Shown: positions 17,466-26,089, counted from the first letter of the stretch. The stretch: DNA of 64,000 nt from G963662655 sp963665015 (GCA_963665015.2 CAXXSY010000004.1:868001-932000), one strand, 5' to 3'. Numbers and translations: made by a program. Notes: generated by a model not told the origin, from the letters alone.

Positions 17466-20400
17466 TCTCCCCCTCCTTTTTGACTGTCGAGATCATTATA
17501 ATACTGGTTTTTATCGTTTCGATACGGGTTTTGTTCGGTCTTACTCGGGTCTCGATCATCATGATATGGATTGAATGGATTCATACTCCAGGCTTTCTTG
17601 GCTCTTTTCTTATTTTGCTTCGTAGGATCGATCTTCCAGAGCTCCTGGCAAAGCAAGCCGTAATGGAAATCCAGCCTATCCTTTTCACGCTGTTCCCATT
17701 TGGTTTTTACGCTGATCTTGTTTCTCAGCAATATGTATTTTTCCCCATATTCGGAGAGGCATTTACCAAGCAACGACGCCTTTGCGGACGGGTCGTTCTG
17801 CCGGATGGCAAGGAAATAGTTATTGTAGGTAAGATAGCCGAGGATCAACGCGTGGTTCCGATCGTCTTCCAGACTGGAGTTATTGTCCTTGTACAGGTTA
17901 TTTGCTTTCTCGCAATATCTGGAGATGTTTGCGGTATTGTCGGAATTATTGGCATCTCGAACGCGTTCCGAGTATATCTTGAAAGACAGAAGCAATGCTT
18001 CGGGGTACATCTTGTTGAGACTCAGTGCTTCCTGGAGTTTGATCTCCGCTCCAGTCAATATGTTGACATTGTCGCCTGTATTGAACGAATCGATTATCGC
18101 TTTCGCTTCCGAGTATAGTAACTCCGCTTTGGGGTTGACCGGGAATCTGAACGCGTATTTTTTCCCCGAGTAGTCTTTCGGCGATATACTCGCTTCTTTT
18201 CGATCGAGATTCTCGGGGTCTGCCACGATTCGAACCACGTTCTTATTGATAAAGGGAATCGTAACAGGCGCATAGCCCACGCTGAGCCCATCGATCTCAA
18301 GTTTGGTTTTTTCTGCGTTCGACACGATGGTCACCTGGTCGATATCAAGGTCCCACCTGGCAGAAGGATTCGACTGGGAGAGCGTGAAGTTTTTCCGCAT
18401 GACTTCATTGTAATCACCGATCTGGAAGACGAGGCTTACAAGGTGACTTTGCATCGGAAGATTTTCCAGTTCTTGCGTGAATGCATCGATCTGATTGCCA
18501 TTGAGGAACAGCTTGGTCTTGCCGGCCAGGATATCGCTCAACTGCGGCGTTATCGTCAGCGAGCCTTGCATGGTTACGCCGCTATAGTCGATCGTTGTTC
18601 GAACGGAAGACATCGAGAACTTCGTTGTCCAGTCCCTGTAGCCGGGCGCTTTGATTGTTAACGTGTTGTTGCTTTTGAGCCGAACCGGTACGTCGGCAAG
18701 AACCGTTTCGCCTGTGCTCGTCATCCCGAGGTACTCGCTATTCAGCGTTATCTCCCCGTTGGCAGGGGAGTTTGTGATGACAAGGGACATTTTCAGCGGC
18801 GTGGGCGAATAGATAAACTCGCAGGATGCATTTTCGCTGAAATCAGCGACGAATTTCCCCGGCTCGTATCCTTCGGACTGTATCTCGAACACCACTTTGT
18901 CGGGCTCTTTGAAACTTTGCTGATACACACCCGAGAATGGGATCGTTTGATTCCCGTTTATTGTCATCATGCCTGCGACATTATCGGGATTGCTGATTGT
19001 AACCACGTATTTCTGCCGCGGGATCGGCTTCACTTCGAATTTGTAGCGTTGATTGCCTCTCTCGAGCTTGATACCGGTTTCGATATCCATGTATTCCTTT
19101 TTCTTATCGACGATGCTAACCATGTAACTTCCGCTTTTGGAAGTCGTAAAACGCTTATCCGGGAGGGATTTCAGCGTACCGAGCGATTTGTCGTTGATCG
19201 TCAGGGTGAAATTTTTTGCTTCCGAGGGGAAATCGAAATCGATTGAATATTCGGGAGGCAAGTAATCGATATAGGTTTGATGATCCTGAATGGCGATATC
19301 CTGTAAGAAGGGATCGCAGTCGTCCGACACGATCTTCAATGTGTAGGTTCCGGCGCTACCCAGATCGATCGGCAACGATTTCTGTTTCCGGCTGATCTTA
19401 TAGACTTTGCCTCCGATTGTAATCTTGCCGTCCTTGCCTTCGGGATTGCGTACCGTCAGTGTATATTTAGTTGAAGGAGTCGTCTTCTTTTTCTGGGATT
19501 CCCCGGCCACAGGCTTCACCACCTTCACTTCTTCTTCGTCCTGCCGTTTCTGGGCATCGTCCTGTTCATCGACCTCTGAAACGATCTCCCGGCCGGGTGG
19601 TTCTGCCTTTTCCGGGGTCGGGAGAAGCTTCCAGACACCGAATGCCGCCGCAAATAGAAAGAACACGCCCCCTATGATCCAGGACAGTGTTTTCAGCATT
19701 TTCTTCGGCTTTTTCTGCTCGATTTCGGGCGGAAGTATCTTGAAATTCACGTAGGCACCCAATACGCGCGTAAGGTCCAAATCCACGTTGTAGTTATTGT
19801 AGATATAGAGCTTCAGGTCCGCGATCATCTCGGAAAAATCGAAGTACCGGTGCCGCTCGTTCGTCTCGGTGGCTTTTTTGATGATGTTCTCGAGTCCAGA
19901 GTCAAGATAGCTTTTGTCAGTCAAGTTCATGAACGGCGTTGACAGCTTCTTTCCCATGATTTCTCGTGCCGTCAGGTCCTCGTAGCCGGTTTGACCGCTT
20001 AGCATCTGATACAGCGATACACCAAGCTGATAGATATCGGATTGTTTCGTCACCTTCTTCTCGAACTGCTCAGGAGCCATATAGGGTAGAGAGCCCATGA
20101 TGTGTTCGTTTCGCGTGTCCTGAGACATCACTTGCGACAAGCCGAAATCGATCACCATCACTTCGCCGTCTTTCGCGATCATCAGGTTCCCGGGCTTCAC
20201 GTCGCGGTGCATAATCCCAACCTGCTGCCTCCCGTTCACGTTGATTTCGCGATTATGGGCGTATTCGAGCGCTAAAGCCGCTTTGTATGCGATGATGGCG
20301 GCCATGGATTTGGGAAGCTTGCCAAGCTGGTCAACGGTGCGACCACCCTCGATATAGTCCATGACAAGGAAAAGCTCGTCATCCAGGAGCCCCCCGTCGT

Positions 20401-20680
20401 AAACTTTGACAATGTTCGGGGATTTCAGCTCGGCAGTCAGGCGTATTTCATTGATGAATTTTTCGACCAGCGTCGGGTTTTTCGACAATTCAGGGTCGAG
20501 CACCTTCATGGCTCGATACACTTTAAGCTTTTTGTCGTAAATTCTGTAAACGGTTGTCTGCCCTCCCCGGCCTATCTCGACGCGATCTTCGTATCGCTCT
20601 TCCTTGAGAATCTCGGACTCTATATCTTCCAGTGTGATCAGTCGTGAATCGAAAATGTTACCTGAGTCGTTATTGCTCAT
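17462..20680 (-). CDS. Transmembrane Ser/Thr protein kinase with extracytoplasmic PEGA repeats
   Basis: A 1072-residue Hanks-type kinase. Gly-rich loop IGRGGQTTVY (36-45), ATP-binding Lys-59 in RAMKVLD, Glu-78 in FINEIRL, catalytic HRDVKPGNLM (158-167), metal-binding DFG (178-180) and APE (202-204) are all intact, so it should be active. One membrane segment at about 331-352 follows, then a Pro/Glu-rich linker. The outer part has several PEGA-like repeats, best seen in ITLNSEYLGMTSTGETVLAD and LEIDGLSVGYAPVTIPF. A TPR-like helical region and an Asn/Tyr-rich tail with NPFNPYHDD and QNPYRND close the protein. It overlaps the cyclase stop by 4 bases. Substrate unknown; the cyclase and transporter ATPases are natural candidates. 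Confidence 0.93.
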   Translation of the reverse strand: MSNNDSGNIFDSRLITLEDIESEILKEERYEDRVEIGRGGQTTVYRIYDKKLKVYRAMKVLDPELSKNPTLVEKFINEIRLTAELKSPNIVKVYDGGLLDDELFLVMDYIEGGRTVDQLGKLPKSMAAIIAYKAALALEYAHNREINVNGRQQVGIMHRDVKPGNLMIAKDGEVMVIDFGLSQVMSQDTRNEHIMGSLPYMAPEQFEKKVTKQSDIYQLGVSLYQMLSGQTGYEDLTAREIMGKKLSTPFMNLTDKSYLDSGLENIIKKATETNERHRYFDFSEMIADLKLYIYNNYNVDLDLTRVLGAYVNFKILPPEIEQKKPKKMLKTLSWIIGGVFFLFAAAFGVWKLLPTPEKAEPPGREIVSEVDEQDDAQKRQDEEEVKVVKPVAGESQKKKTTPSTKYTLTVRNPEGKDGKITIGGKVYKISRKQKSLPIDLGSAGTYTLKIVSDDCDPFLQDIAIQDHQTYIDYLPPEYSIDFDFPSEAKNFTLTINDKSLGTLKSLPDKRFTTSKSGSYMVSIVDKKKEYMDIETGIKLERGNQRYKFEVKPIPRQKYVVTISNPDNVAGMMTINGNQTIPFSGVYQQSFKEPDKVVFEIQSEGYEPGKFVADFSENASCEFIYSPTPLKMSLVITNSPANGEITLNSEYLGMTSTGETVLADVPVRLKSNNTLTIKAPGYRDWTTKFSMSSVRTTIDYSGVTMQGSLTITPQLSDILAGKTKLFLNGNQIDAFTQELENLPMQSHLVSLVFQIGDYNEVMRKNFTLSQSNPSARWDLDIDQVTIVSNAEKTKLEIDGLSVGYAPVTIPFINKNVVRIVADPENLDRKEASISPKDYSGKKYAFRFPVNPKAELLYSEAKAIIDSFNTGDNVNILTGAEIKLQEALSLNKMYPEALLLSFKIYSERVRDANNSDNTANISRYCEKANNLYKDNNSSLEDDRNHALILGYLTYNNYFLAIRQNDPSAKASLLGKCLSEYGEKYILLRNKISVKTKWEQREKDRLDFHYGLLCQELWKIDPTKQNKKRAKKAWSMNPFNPYHDDRDPSKTEQNPYRNDKNQYYNDLDSQKGGGE

Positions 20681-21861
20681 TGATCGTTGTTCTCCGCTTG
20701 CTTGATTTTCTCCGGCTTCTCCGAATTTCCAATCCCCTCTTCGGGATTACAGATATTGAAAACTTCGATGTATTCATTGTGCTTGATCCGAACCTTTCCC
20801 AGCGAAATAAACAGCTTTTTATGCTGGGCATCGAGATTGCCGAAATAGTCGTACACGGTACGGTTCGCAATGATGTGATTCGAATCACCTTTATCCATCG
20901 TTCGAGCCGCGAGGTTGACTCCGCTTCCCGCAACATTCAGATTTCCATTGATATCCTTGTATTTGAAAACGGAGCCCAGATTGATCCCGAATCGGACACG
21001 CAATCCCCTATGCTTGGTATCCTTTTGAAGAGCCGTCACGAAATGAACGGCTTTCCGTGCTATACTGCCAAACATGGACAGGCAACAACCATCGCCGGTC
21101 GGCAGGAAAATCATATCGCAGAAGTATTGCCTGATGTGTTCGTTATCTTTGATGACCTCTTGCAGGGTCAGGATTTGTTTTTTCTGCTCTGTGTCTGTCA
21201 GGAGAGAATACCCGACAATATCCATCATGATGACGACCGAAAAATCGGACACGTACTCGTTGTCGTCGATACCATCGAGAAGAGACAGATTCTTCGAGCT
21301 GGAAAGCTGTTCCTTAACCCGTAAATCGCCAACTTTATTAATGCATTGGCGAATTGACTCCAGATACTGGTTGCCATTCTTGTCCTGTATCAGTGTGCTG
21401 CACGATTTGCATATATACTTAAATGACGGTTGATTGCCGCTATCGAAGAAACAGTTGTTGTTACGGCATTCAACTATTTGGCCGACCTCTCTTTGAATGG
21501 AGATACGCAGGATATTTCGAATAAGCTGATATTTATCCTCATTGGAAGCCCAATGCACAAACCCCAGGCCTAATTTGATATTCGTGTACAACCCGAAAAC
21601 GGTATTGGTATCAGAGTGAATTACCTGTTTATCCGTAATTACAATGAGGAAATCAAGCTGTTGAGCCTTTTTATATTTATAGGAGGCATTGGCCAGTTTT
21701 TTCAGATCGAGAATCTGATTCTCATCCTTCAATGAAAGACGCCCGGCTCTCTTGAATCGAAAATAATGCTGATGATTGTTCAGCTCTTCGATTATCAAAT
21801 CAAGAGAGGCATCTCGACTATTTGAAATTGTTGTGAAAAACATATCCATGGATGCCACCAT
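20677..21861 (-). CDS. Class III nucleotidyl cyclase with degenerate metzincin-like Cys-rich N-terminal domain
   Basis: A 394-residue cytoplasmic protein, first gene of the operon. Residues about 205-375 are a class III adenylate/guanylate cyclase domain: metal-binding Asp-214 in MMDIVGYS and Asp-257 in PTGDGCCLSMF, with the transition-state Asn/Arg pair in GSGVNLAAR (316 and 320). The domain therefore looks catalytic; ATP or GTP preference is not clear. The N-terminal 200 residues contain REVGQIVEC (124-132), a second Cys at 137 and a CKSC pair at 151-154. The spacing resembles the HExxH...HC...C...CxxC core of archaemetzincins with the catalytic histidines lost. ATG 21861 is taken; ATG 21849 has a better GGTGG site. 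Confidence 0.88.
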   Translation of the reverse strand: MVASMDMFFTTISNSRDASLDLIIEELNNHQHYFRFKRAGRLSLKDENQILDLKKLANASYKYKKAQQLDFLIVITDKQVIHSDTNTVFGLYTNIKLGLGFVHWASNEDKYQLIRNILRISIQREVGQIVECRNNNCFFDSGNQPSFKYICKSCSTLIQDKNGNQYLESIRQCINKVGDLRVKEQLSSSKNLSLLDGIDDNEYVSDFSVVIMMDIVGYSLLTDTEQKKQILTLQEVIKDNEHIRQYFCDMIFLPTGDGCCLSMFGSIARKAVHFVTALQKDTKHRGLRVRFGINLGSVFKYKDINGNLNVAGSGVNLAARTMDKGDSNHIIANRTVYDYFGNLDAQHKKLFISLGKVRIKHNEYIEVFNICNPEEGIGNSEKPEKIKQAENNDQ

Positions 21862-22228
21862 ACCAAATTAATTTCTCATGGTATTTTTTTTGATATTCAG
21901 TAGCAATTGTCAAGTCATTAATTTAAATCCCGAGTTCTCCAATCGAAGAAACGTCTCCGTTTCGATTCATACCAGATCAAGCCGCTTTGGGCATTACAAT
22001 GGAAAAAAGTTGCCCCCTCCCCAGTTGCGGGATTTACGCATTCTTTGCGAAATTTACTTTTATCCGAATTTGCTTTCTTTATCATAATGGGGCGGGGCGG
22101 TACGCTCGATGCGTCATTGACCCGTGAGGACGGAACCGTCCGCGTACCCAGAGGAACACACAACGCTTGACAGAAATCACAGCCTACCGAGTATGAGAAA
22201 AACAAACGTACGGTAACGTGGGACGAGT
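21862..22228. promoter_or_regulatory. Divergent intergenic region with candidate promoters
   Basis: The 367-base gap separates the leftward twelve-gene operon from the rightward ECF-like cassette, so both promoters should lie here. For the leftward operon a perfect TTGACA lies on the minus strand at 21908-21913, but the expected -10 position is only A-rich, so the call is weak. For the rightward cassette TTGACA at 22167-22172 is followed after 17 bases by AGTATG, a poor -10. Around 22125-22152 there is a palindromic stretch (GGACGGAACCGTCC) related to a repeat at 39940-39965. No RNA gene was seen. Confidence 0.35.
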
Positions 22229-22780
22229 ATGAGCCGTTTTCTGGAAAAGTTCACATCGAAGGATCTTCTGACCATCGCCATCTTTGCAGCGTTGGGAATC
22301 GCGATCAAGCCCATCGTGACGCCACTGGTGCATCTGGTTTCGACGCCGCTGATGATCCCGGGCGGATCGCTGGCGGGTGGACTCTACATGATGTGGCTGG
22401 CGCTGACGGTCTGCATCGTATGGAAGCCGGGCACGGGCACGCTCTTCGGACTGGTGCAGGGCGTGACGGTTCTGGCGCTGGGTCTGTTCGGCAGCCACGG
22501 TGTGGTCTCGCTACTCAGCTACACGCTGCCCGGCGTAATCGCCGACCTGGTCATGCTGCCGCTGCCGCGCAAACAGACCGCCATTCATCACGCGCTGCTC
22601 TGCGGCATTCCGAACATCGTCGGCTCGCTCATCGTTACTGTACTCATCATGCGCCTGCCTGGACTGATGATCGCCATCGCCATCGTCAGCGCCGCGATCT
22701 CGGGCATAATCGGAGGTATTCTATCATGGATCATCTATCGTCGATTGATCAAATTCCGCGTATTATCGGAATCGTCGTAA
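22229..22780 (+). CDS. Putative ECF transporter S component (substrate-binding membrane protein)
   Basis: A 183-residue hydrophobic protein with five or six membrane segments: LTIAIFAALGIAIKPIV, GGSLAGGLYMMWLALTVCIV, TLFGLVQGVTVLALGLFG, VVSLLSYTLPGVIADLVM and the C-terminal pair LIVTVLIMRLPGLMIAIAIV / GIIGGILSWIIYRRLIKF. Size, the early Ala/Gly-rich helix and the linkage to two EcfA-like ATPases fit an S component of an energy-coupling-factor importer. S components bind vitamins or metals; the ligand here is not evident. It overlaps the next gene by 55 bases. The ribosome binding site is weak. Confidence 0.7.
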   Translation: MSRFLEKFTSKDLLTIAIFAALGIAIKPIVTPLVHLVSTPLMIPGGSLAGGLYMMWLALTVCIVWKPGTGTLFGLVQGVTVLALGLFGSHGVVSLLSYTLPGVIADLVMLPLPRKQTAIHHALLCGIPNIVGSLIVTVLIMRLPGLMIAIAIVSAAISGIIGGILSWIIYRRLIKFRVLSESS

Positions 22781-23682
22781 TTCTTCTCATGGCGTCGTCT
22801 CTACTCGCTACGGACGCGTTTCTAACCCTCGAATGCGGTGAGAAATCCATCGCGCTGAGTCGAGATGAGTTTATCGGTCAGCAGGCAACACAGGTGGAAA
22901 CCACGCGCGAGAAGAAGGGCATGACCATCCGCGAAGAGTGGACGGGGGTGCGTATCGAAACGTTGGCGGGGACGGTCTGTAGCGATAAACCCTGGCAATC
23001 CGTCGTGCTACGCTCGGAGGATAATTATCAGGTGCGGCTTTCGCGGCAGGAGCTGACGGAGAGTGGCGCGATCATCGCGTGGTTGTGGGACGGCAAGCCG
23101 CTGAAGAAGGATGGCACCCGCGTGATCGTACCCGAGATGCGCCAGATGTTCTGGATATACGATCCGGTTGTCATGTTGGTCGAGACGCATGCAGCCACGG
23201 TCGAGCCCACGGCAATCGTCAACGGGGATCTCGTGCTGGGTTCGCTGCCGATTCATCAGCCCCTCACGCCGTTCGAGAAGGATCGTGGCTATCATTTTGC
23301 CGAACTCGCGAAGAGGCTGTTTCCCGATATTCGCGGTACGTATCTTCTGATCGCGCGGGACGGTGTTGCGCACCAGTTGACCTTCGATCCATACCTCGAA
23401 AACGCCGTAATCGCTGTCAACGCCGACACGCTGCATCTGAAAAGTCCCGATATGCCGGCGGGGATGTGGATCAAGAAGCTGGTCTATATCCAGAAGGACG
23501 ACCTTGGCGTGGTCTTCACACCGCAACTGAAAGATTTTACAGCGCTGGCAGGGCTGATCGACCTCGACCTCTCGAAGGTCAAGCTCCGAGGCGACGATGA
23601 TAACGATGCCGAACTGAATGCCGGAACGCCCTTCAGCAATCCCTCATGGAAAGCGTGCAGGAAGGTACTGATATGTCGATAA
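22726..23682 (+). CDS. Exported protein with sulfite-oxidase-fold (molybdopterin-binding-like) domain
   Basis: A 318-residue protein starting at ATG 22726, which has CGGAGG 10 bases upstream; the longer frame from 22393 only overlaps the S component. Residues 11-28 (PRIIGIVVILLMASSLLA) are a signal peptide or anchor. Residues about 60-140 (MTIREEWTGVRIETLAG, LSRQELTESGAIIAWLWDGK, DGTRVIVPEMRQMFWIYD) match the general pattern of sulfite-oxidase-type molybdopterin-binding domains, but the pterin-binding Cys is not obvious, so it may be a non-catalytic relative. The C-terminal half repeats a similar beta-rich pattern. Located between an S component and a lipoprotein in an overlapping cassette, it may present the substrate to the transporter (inference). 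Confidence 0.65.
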   Translation: MDHLSSIDQIPRIIGIVVILLMASSLLATDAFLTLECGEKSIALSRDEFIGQQATQVETTREKKGMTIREEWTGVRIETLAGTVCSDKPWQSVVLRSEDNYQVRLSRQELTESGAIIAWLWDGKPLKKDGTRVIVPEMRQMFWIYDPVVMLVETHAATVEPTAIVNGDLVLGSLPIHQPLTPFEKDRGYHFAELAKRLFPDIRGTYLLIARDGVAHQLTFDPYLENAVIAVNADTLHLKSPDMPAGMWIKKLVYIQKDDLGVVFTPQLKDFTALAGLIDLDLSKVKLRGDDDNDAELNAGTPFSNPSWKACRKVLICR

Positions 23683-24083
23683 GAATCGTCATCCTGCTGC
23701 TGGTCACTGTCCTGATCGCATCCTGTGGCAGCGATACGCCTGTTCTGACGGGCGATATCAACGACGGGGTAACGATACACCCGGGTATTCTCGACGAGAT
23801 GGCGGACGCCGATTACGCGCTTTTGATCGCTTCGGACGGCATCGCGGCGCTGGTCCCGGAGGTCTCGTTCTCGCGGATCGAGCTGATGGAAGAAGCCGGT
23901 GTATGGCGTAGCGAAGCGCCGATCCTGCCGGCGTTTTGCAGCATCGATTCGCTGGTGGAAATCTGTGTGTTTCGCGTCCTGTCCGATTCATCGTCTTTCC
24001 ACAGCCGTATCGAGTCGTTCGAGCGCATCGGCGGTTCGGTCAAGAATAACTACCCAGCCTGGAAATACCGGAGGAAACCATGA
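23673..24083 (+). CDS. Small lipoprotein in the ECF-like cassette
   Basis: A 136-residue lipoprotein beginning MSIRIVILLLVTVLIASCGS, with lipobox IASC. ATG 23673 is chosen because GGAAGG lies about 8 bases upstream and the signal peptide starts there. The mature part is acidic, with a possible beta-alpha pattern (ADADYALLIASDGIAALV), similar in style to the molybdopterin-like protein before it. No family is recognised. It overlaps the previous gene by 10 bases and the next by 4 (ATGA), so the cassette is strongly coupled. A substrate-capture role for the transporter is possible but unproven. Confidence 0.68.
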   Translation: MSIRIVILLLVTVLIASCGSDTPVLTGDINDGVTIHPGILDEMADADYALLIASDGIAALVPEVSFSRIELMEEAGVWRSEAPILPAFCSIDSLVEICVFRVLSDSSSFHSRIESFERIGGSVKNNYPAWKYRRKP

Positions 24084-24484
24084 AAGTCGTGATCACTTTC
24101 CTTGTCGCCATCGTACTGCTACTGACCGCGCTGCTTCTATTTCGTGCGAGTAGCGAGCCTGAGAAAGTAATGGCTTCTCAAACTATCCACCTGACTGCGA
24201 ACCTTGTCGATAATATTGAGCTACAGCCGCTTAGCCTCGGTGAAGACCGCAACGTCGATGCCATGAAGGTGGAAGATATCCTGAAATTCTATCAGGCGGA
24301 TACAAGCGGTATCCAGAGCATCACGTTCATCGCGACGGATGGCATGAGCATGCAGGTCATGATCGACGAACTGCCCGACCTCTTTCTTACCCGGCAGCAG
24401 GACGACAATTTCCGGCTGGTCATCCCCACCGACGAATTTCACCAGCGCTGGCTGAAGAACATCGAGAAAATCGAACTGCAATAG
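24080..24484 (+). CDS. Small membrane-anchored protein in the ECF-like cassette
   Basis: A 134-residue protein with one N-terminal membrane segment (VVITFLVAIVLLLTALLLF) and an exported tail. The tail (VEDILKFYQADTSGIQSITF, IATDGMSMQVMIDELPDLFL) resembles the repeated beta-rich units of the 22726-23682 protein, so the two may share a fold. No family is named. The start overlaps the lipoprotein stop (ATGA), and the stop lies 3 bases before the first ATPase gene. It is not long or hydrophobic enough to be an EcfT transmembrane subunit. Confidence 0.65.
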   Translation: MKVVITFLVAIVLLLTALLLFRASSEPEKVMASQTIHLTANLVDNIELQPLSLGEDRNVDAMKVEDILKFYQADTSGIQSITFIATDGMSMQVMIDELPDLFLTRQQDDNFRLVIPTDEFHQRWLKNIEKIELQ

Positions 24485-24487
24485 TCG

Positions 24488-25156
24488 ATGGATGCCGTCA
24501 CCGTCAGCAATCTGTGCTTCCGCTATTCCTCGGATACGGACGAGATATTTCACAACCTGAATCTGGATATCCCCCGAAATTCCGTAGCGGTCGTTTGCGG
24601 AGATAACGGAACCGGCAAGACGACTCTGCTCTACCTGATATGCGGGATCATCCCTCGGGCGATCGACGGTCAGGTTTCGGGCAACATTCTGCTGAACGGC
24701 ACCGACCACACCGGCGAAAAGCTCCCCCAACTGGCGCCGGTCGTCAGCATCCTGATGCAGGAGATCGAGTGGCAGCTCCACTTCCCGTCCGTCGAACAGG
24801 AGATCGTCTTCGGACCCGAGAACCTCGGTCTTCCGATGGATGAGATCGGCAAACGACTCGATGAATCACTTGAATTTTTCGAGATCGAGAGCCTGCGAAC
24901 CATGGAGACGCACACCCTTTCCTGCGGTCAGAAGAAGCTGGTCGCGCTCGCGTCACTGTATGCCCTGCGACCCTCGATCCTGGTGCTGGACGAGCCGCTG
25001 AACGGACTGTCCGGGGAGTCGAGGGAACTCGTCGAGAAATTCGTCCTGCTGTACAAAGAGCGTCACGGCACCGTGATCCTGACCGCGCACCAGTCCGAAG
25101 CGCACAGGATCGCCGATAAAATTATCGACCTCAACGCCTCGGGAAACAAGCCTTGA
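24488..25156 (+). CDS. ECF-type ABC transporter ATPase (EcfA-like)
   Basis: A 222-residue ATPase. Walker A GDNGTGKTT (38-46), Q-loop segment ILMQEIEWQLHFPSVEQEIV with FGPENLGLP just after it, which is typical of EcfA/CbiO proteins, signature LSCGQ (144-148, with Cys in place of the second Ser/Gly position usual in LSGGQ), Walker B ILVLDEPLNGL and a His switch in ILTAHQSE. It would form a heterodimer with the next gene product. Its last codons overlap the TTG start of that gene. The substitution in the signature is unusual but tolerated in some heterodimeric ATPases. Confidence 0.88.
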   Translation: MDAVTVSNLCFRYSSDTDEIFHNLNLDIPRNSVAVVCGDNGTGKTTLLYLICGIIPRAIDGQVSGNILLNGTDHTGEKLPQLAPVVSILMQEIEWQLHFPSVEQEIVFGPENLGLPMDEIGKRLDESLEFFEIESLRTMETHTLSCGQKKLVALASLYALRPSILVLDEPLNGLSGESRELVEKFVLLYKERHGTVILTAHQSEAHRIADKIIDLNASGNKP

Positions 25157-25803
25157 TCATCCGCGATCTCTCGTTCGGTTACCGCAAGGGCAGGGCGATC
25201 CTGGAAGGTGTCAACCTCACGCTGCCGATGGACAGCAATATCTTGCTCCAGGGCGCGAACGGCTCGGGCAAATCCACCCTCTGCCGAGTGCTTGCGGGAC
25301 TGGAGCCATCTTACACGGGCAGTATCCTCCTGGACGGTCGTGAGTTGCGCAGCCTCGATCCGGCGATCCGATCCGAACACCTGCTCTACCTGAAGCAGGA
25401 GACCGATTTCAATCTGCTGGCGACCACCGCGGACGAGGACATGGGAATCTGGCAGAATCGATTTCATATGGATGATACGCCGGAAAAAGCCAATGAGCGT
25501 GAAATCGCGCTACGGGAGCTGGACATCGCCACGTTGGCGAAAGAACCGTTGTGGGAACTGAGCGGCGGACAGAAAAAGCGTGTCGGTCTTTCCGCGGTCA
25601 CGCTCATGCGGAAACAATTCTGGATTCTGGACGAGCCGGATGCCGGTCTGGACGAATCCGGCATGCAGTCGCTTCTGCAATTGCTGGAGAGGCGTCGGGA
25701 AGCAGGACTGGGCTCGTTGATCGTGTCGCACAGGATTGAGAAAATCCAGCAGGTTGTCGATATTCGATTGATGATTCAAGACCGCAGATGCTGCTCGCTG
25801 TAA
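25153..25803 (+). CDS. ECF-type ABC transporter ATPase, second subunit
   Basis: A 216-residue ATPase beginning at TTG 25153, which overlaps the previous TGA (TTGA). It shows Walker A GANGSGKST (34-42), signature LSGGQKKRVGLSAV, Walker B FWILDEPDAGL and switch IVSHRIEK. Together with the preceding ATPase it should make the A1/A2 engine of an ECF importer. The cassette stops here: no EcfT gene follows, as the next 500 bases hold only repeats and then a transposase. The T subunit may be shared from elsewhere in the genome, as in group II ECF systems, but group II usually keeps A, A' and T together, so this arrangement is odd. Confidence 0.87.
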   Translation: MIIRDLSFGYRKGRAILEGVNLTLPMDSNILLQGANGSGKSTLCRVLAGLEPSYTGSILLDGRELRSLDPAIRSEHLLYLKQETDFNLLATTADEDMGIWQNRFHMDDTPEKANEREIALRELDIATLAKEPLWELSGGQKKRVGLSAVTLMRKQFWILDEPDAGLDESGMQSLLQLLERRREAGLGSLIVSHRIEKIQQVVDIRLMIQDRRCCSL

Positions 25804-25871
25804 GGCTCTGTCGCAAACCGCGTGAGTAAATAAAACAGATTCGGTGCCTACAGAGAGGACCATTGGGACGT

Positions 25872-25920
25872 CCGGTATAATTTCTGAATGTGCCGAAGGC
25901 TCTTCCGAATGTTATACCGG
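25872..25920. repeat. REP-like palindromic element, copy 1
   Basis: A 49-base element with complementary outer ends CCGGTATAA / TTATACCGG enclosing a core TTCTGAATGTGCCG...CTCTTCCGAATGTTA. The core recurs at 26044-26089 (inverted), 43808-43850, 43873-43914 (inverted) and in part at 39983-40000. It lies directly after the ECF-like cassette and could act in transcription ending or mRNA protection. Confidence 0.6.
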
Positions 25921-26043
25921 AAAGCGCTGAAAAGAAATGGATAACTTTCAAACTTGGTGGGTAGGATGAATTTCGTCCCTCCGGGACTTCAGGGTCATCA
26001 TTACAACATTCACCCACTCGATTCGAAAATGAGCCAAAGAAAT

Positions 26044-26089
26044 CAACATTCGGAAGACCTCCTTTCAGCCGGGCATTCAGAAGTTGATG
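26044..26089. repeat. REP-like palindromic element, copy 2 (inverted)
   Basis: This is the reverse complement of the core seen at 25872-25920: AACATTCGGAAG...GGCATTCAGAAGTT. With the first copy it makes an inverted pair about 120 bases apart, the arrangement of BIME-type elements. The rest of the 25804-26305 gap contains no gene; the leftover sequence is further short repeats and the leader of the transposase gene. Confidence 0.55.

Noticed and set aside
22393..22725. N-terminal extension of the molybdopterin-like protein
   Set aside because: It lies out of frame inside the S-component gene; the signal peptide and site are at 22726.
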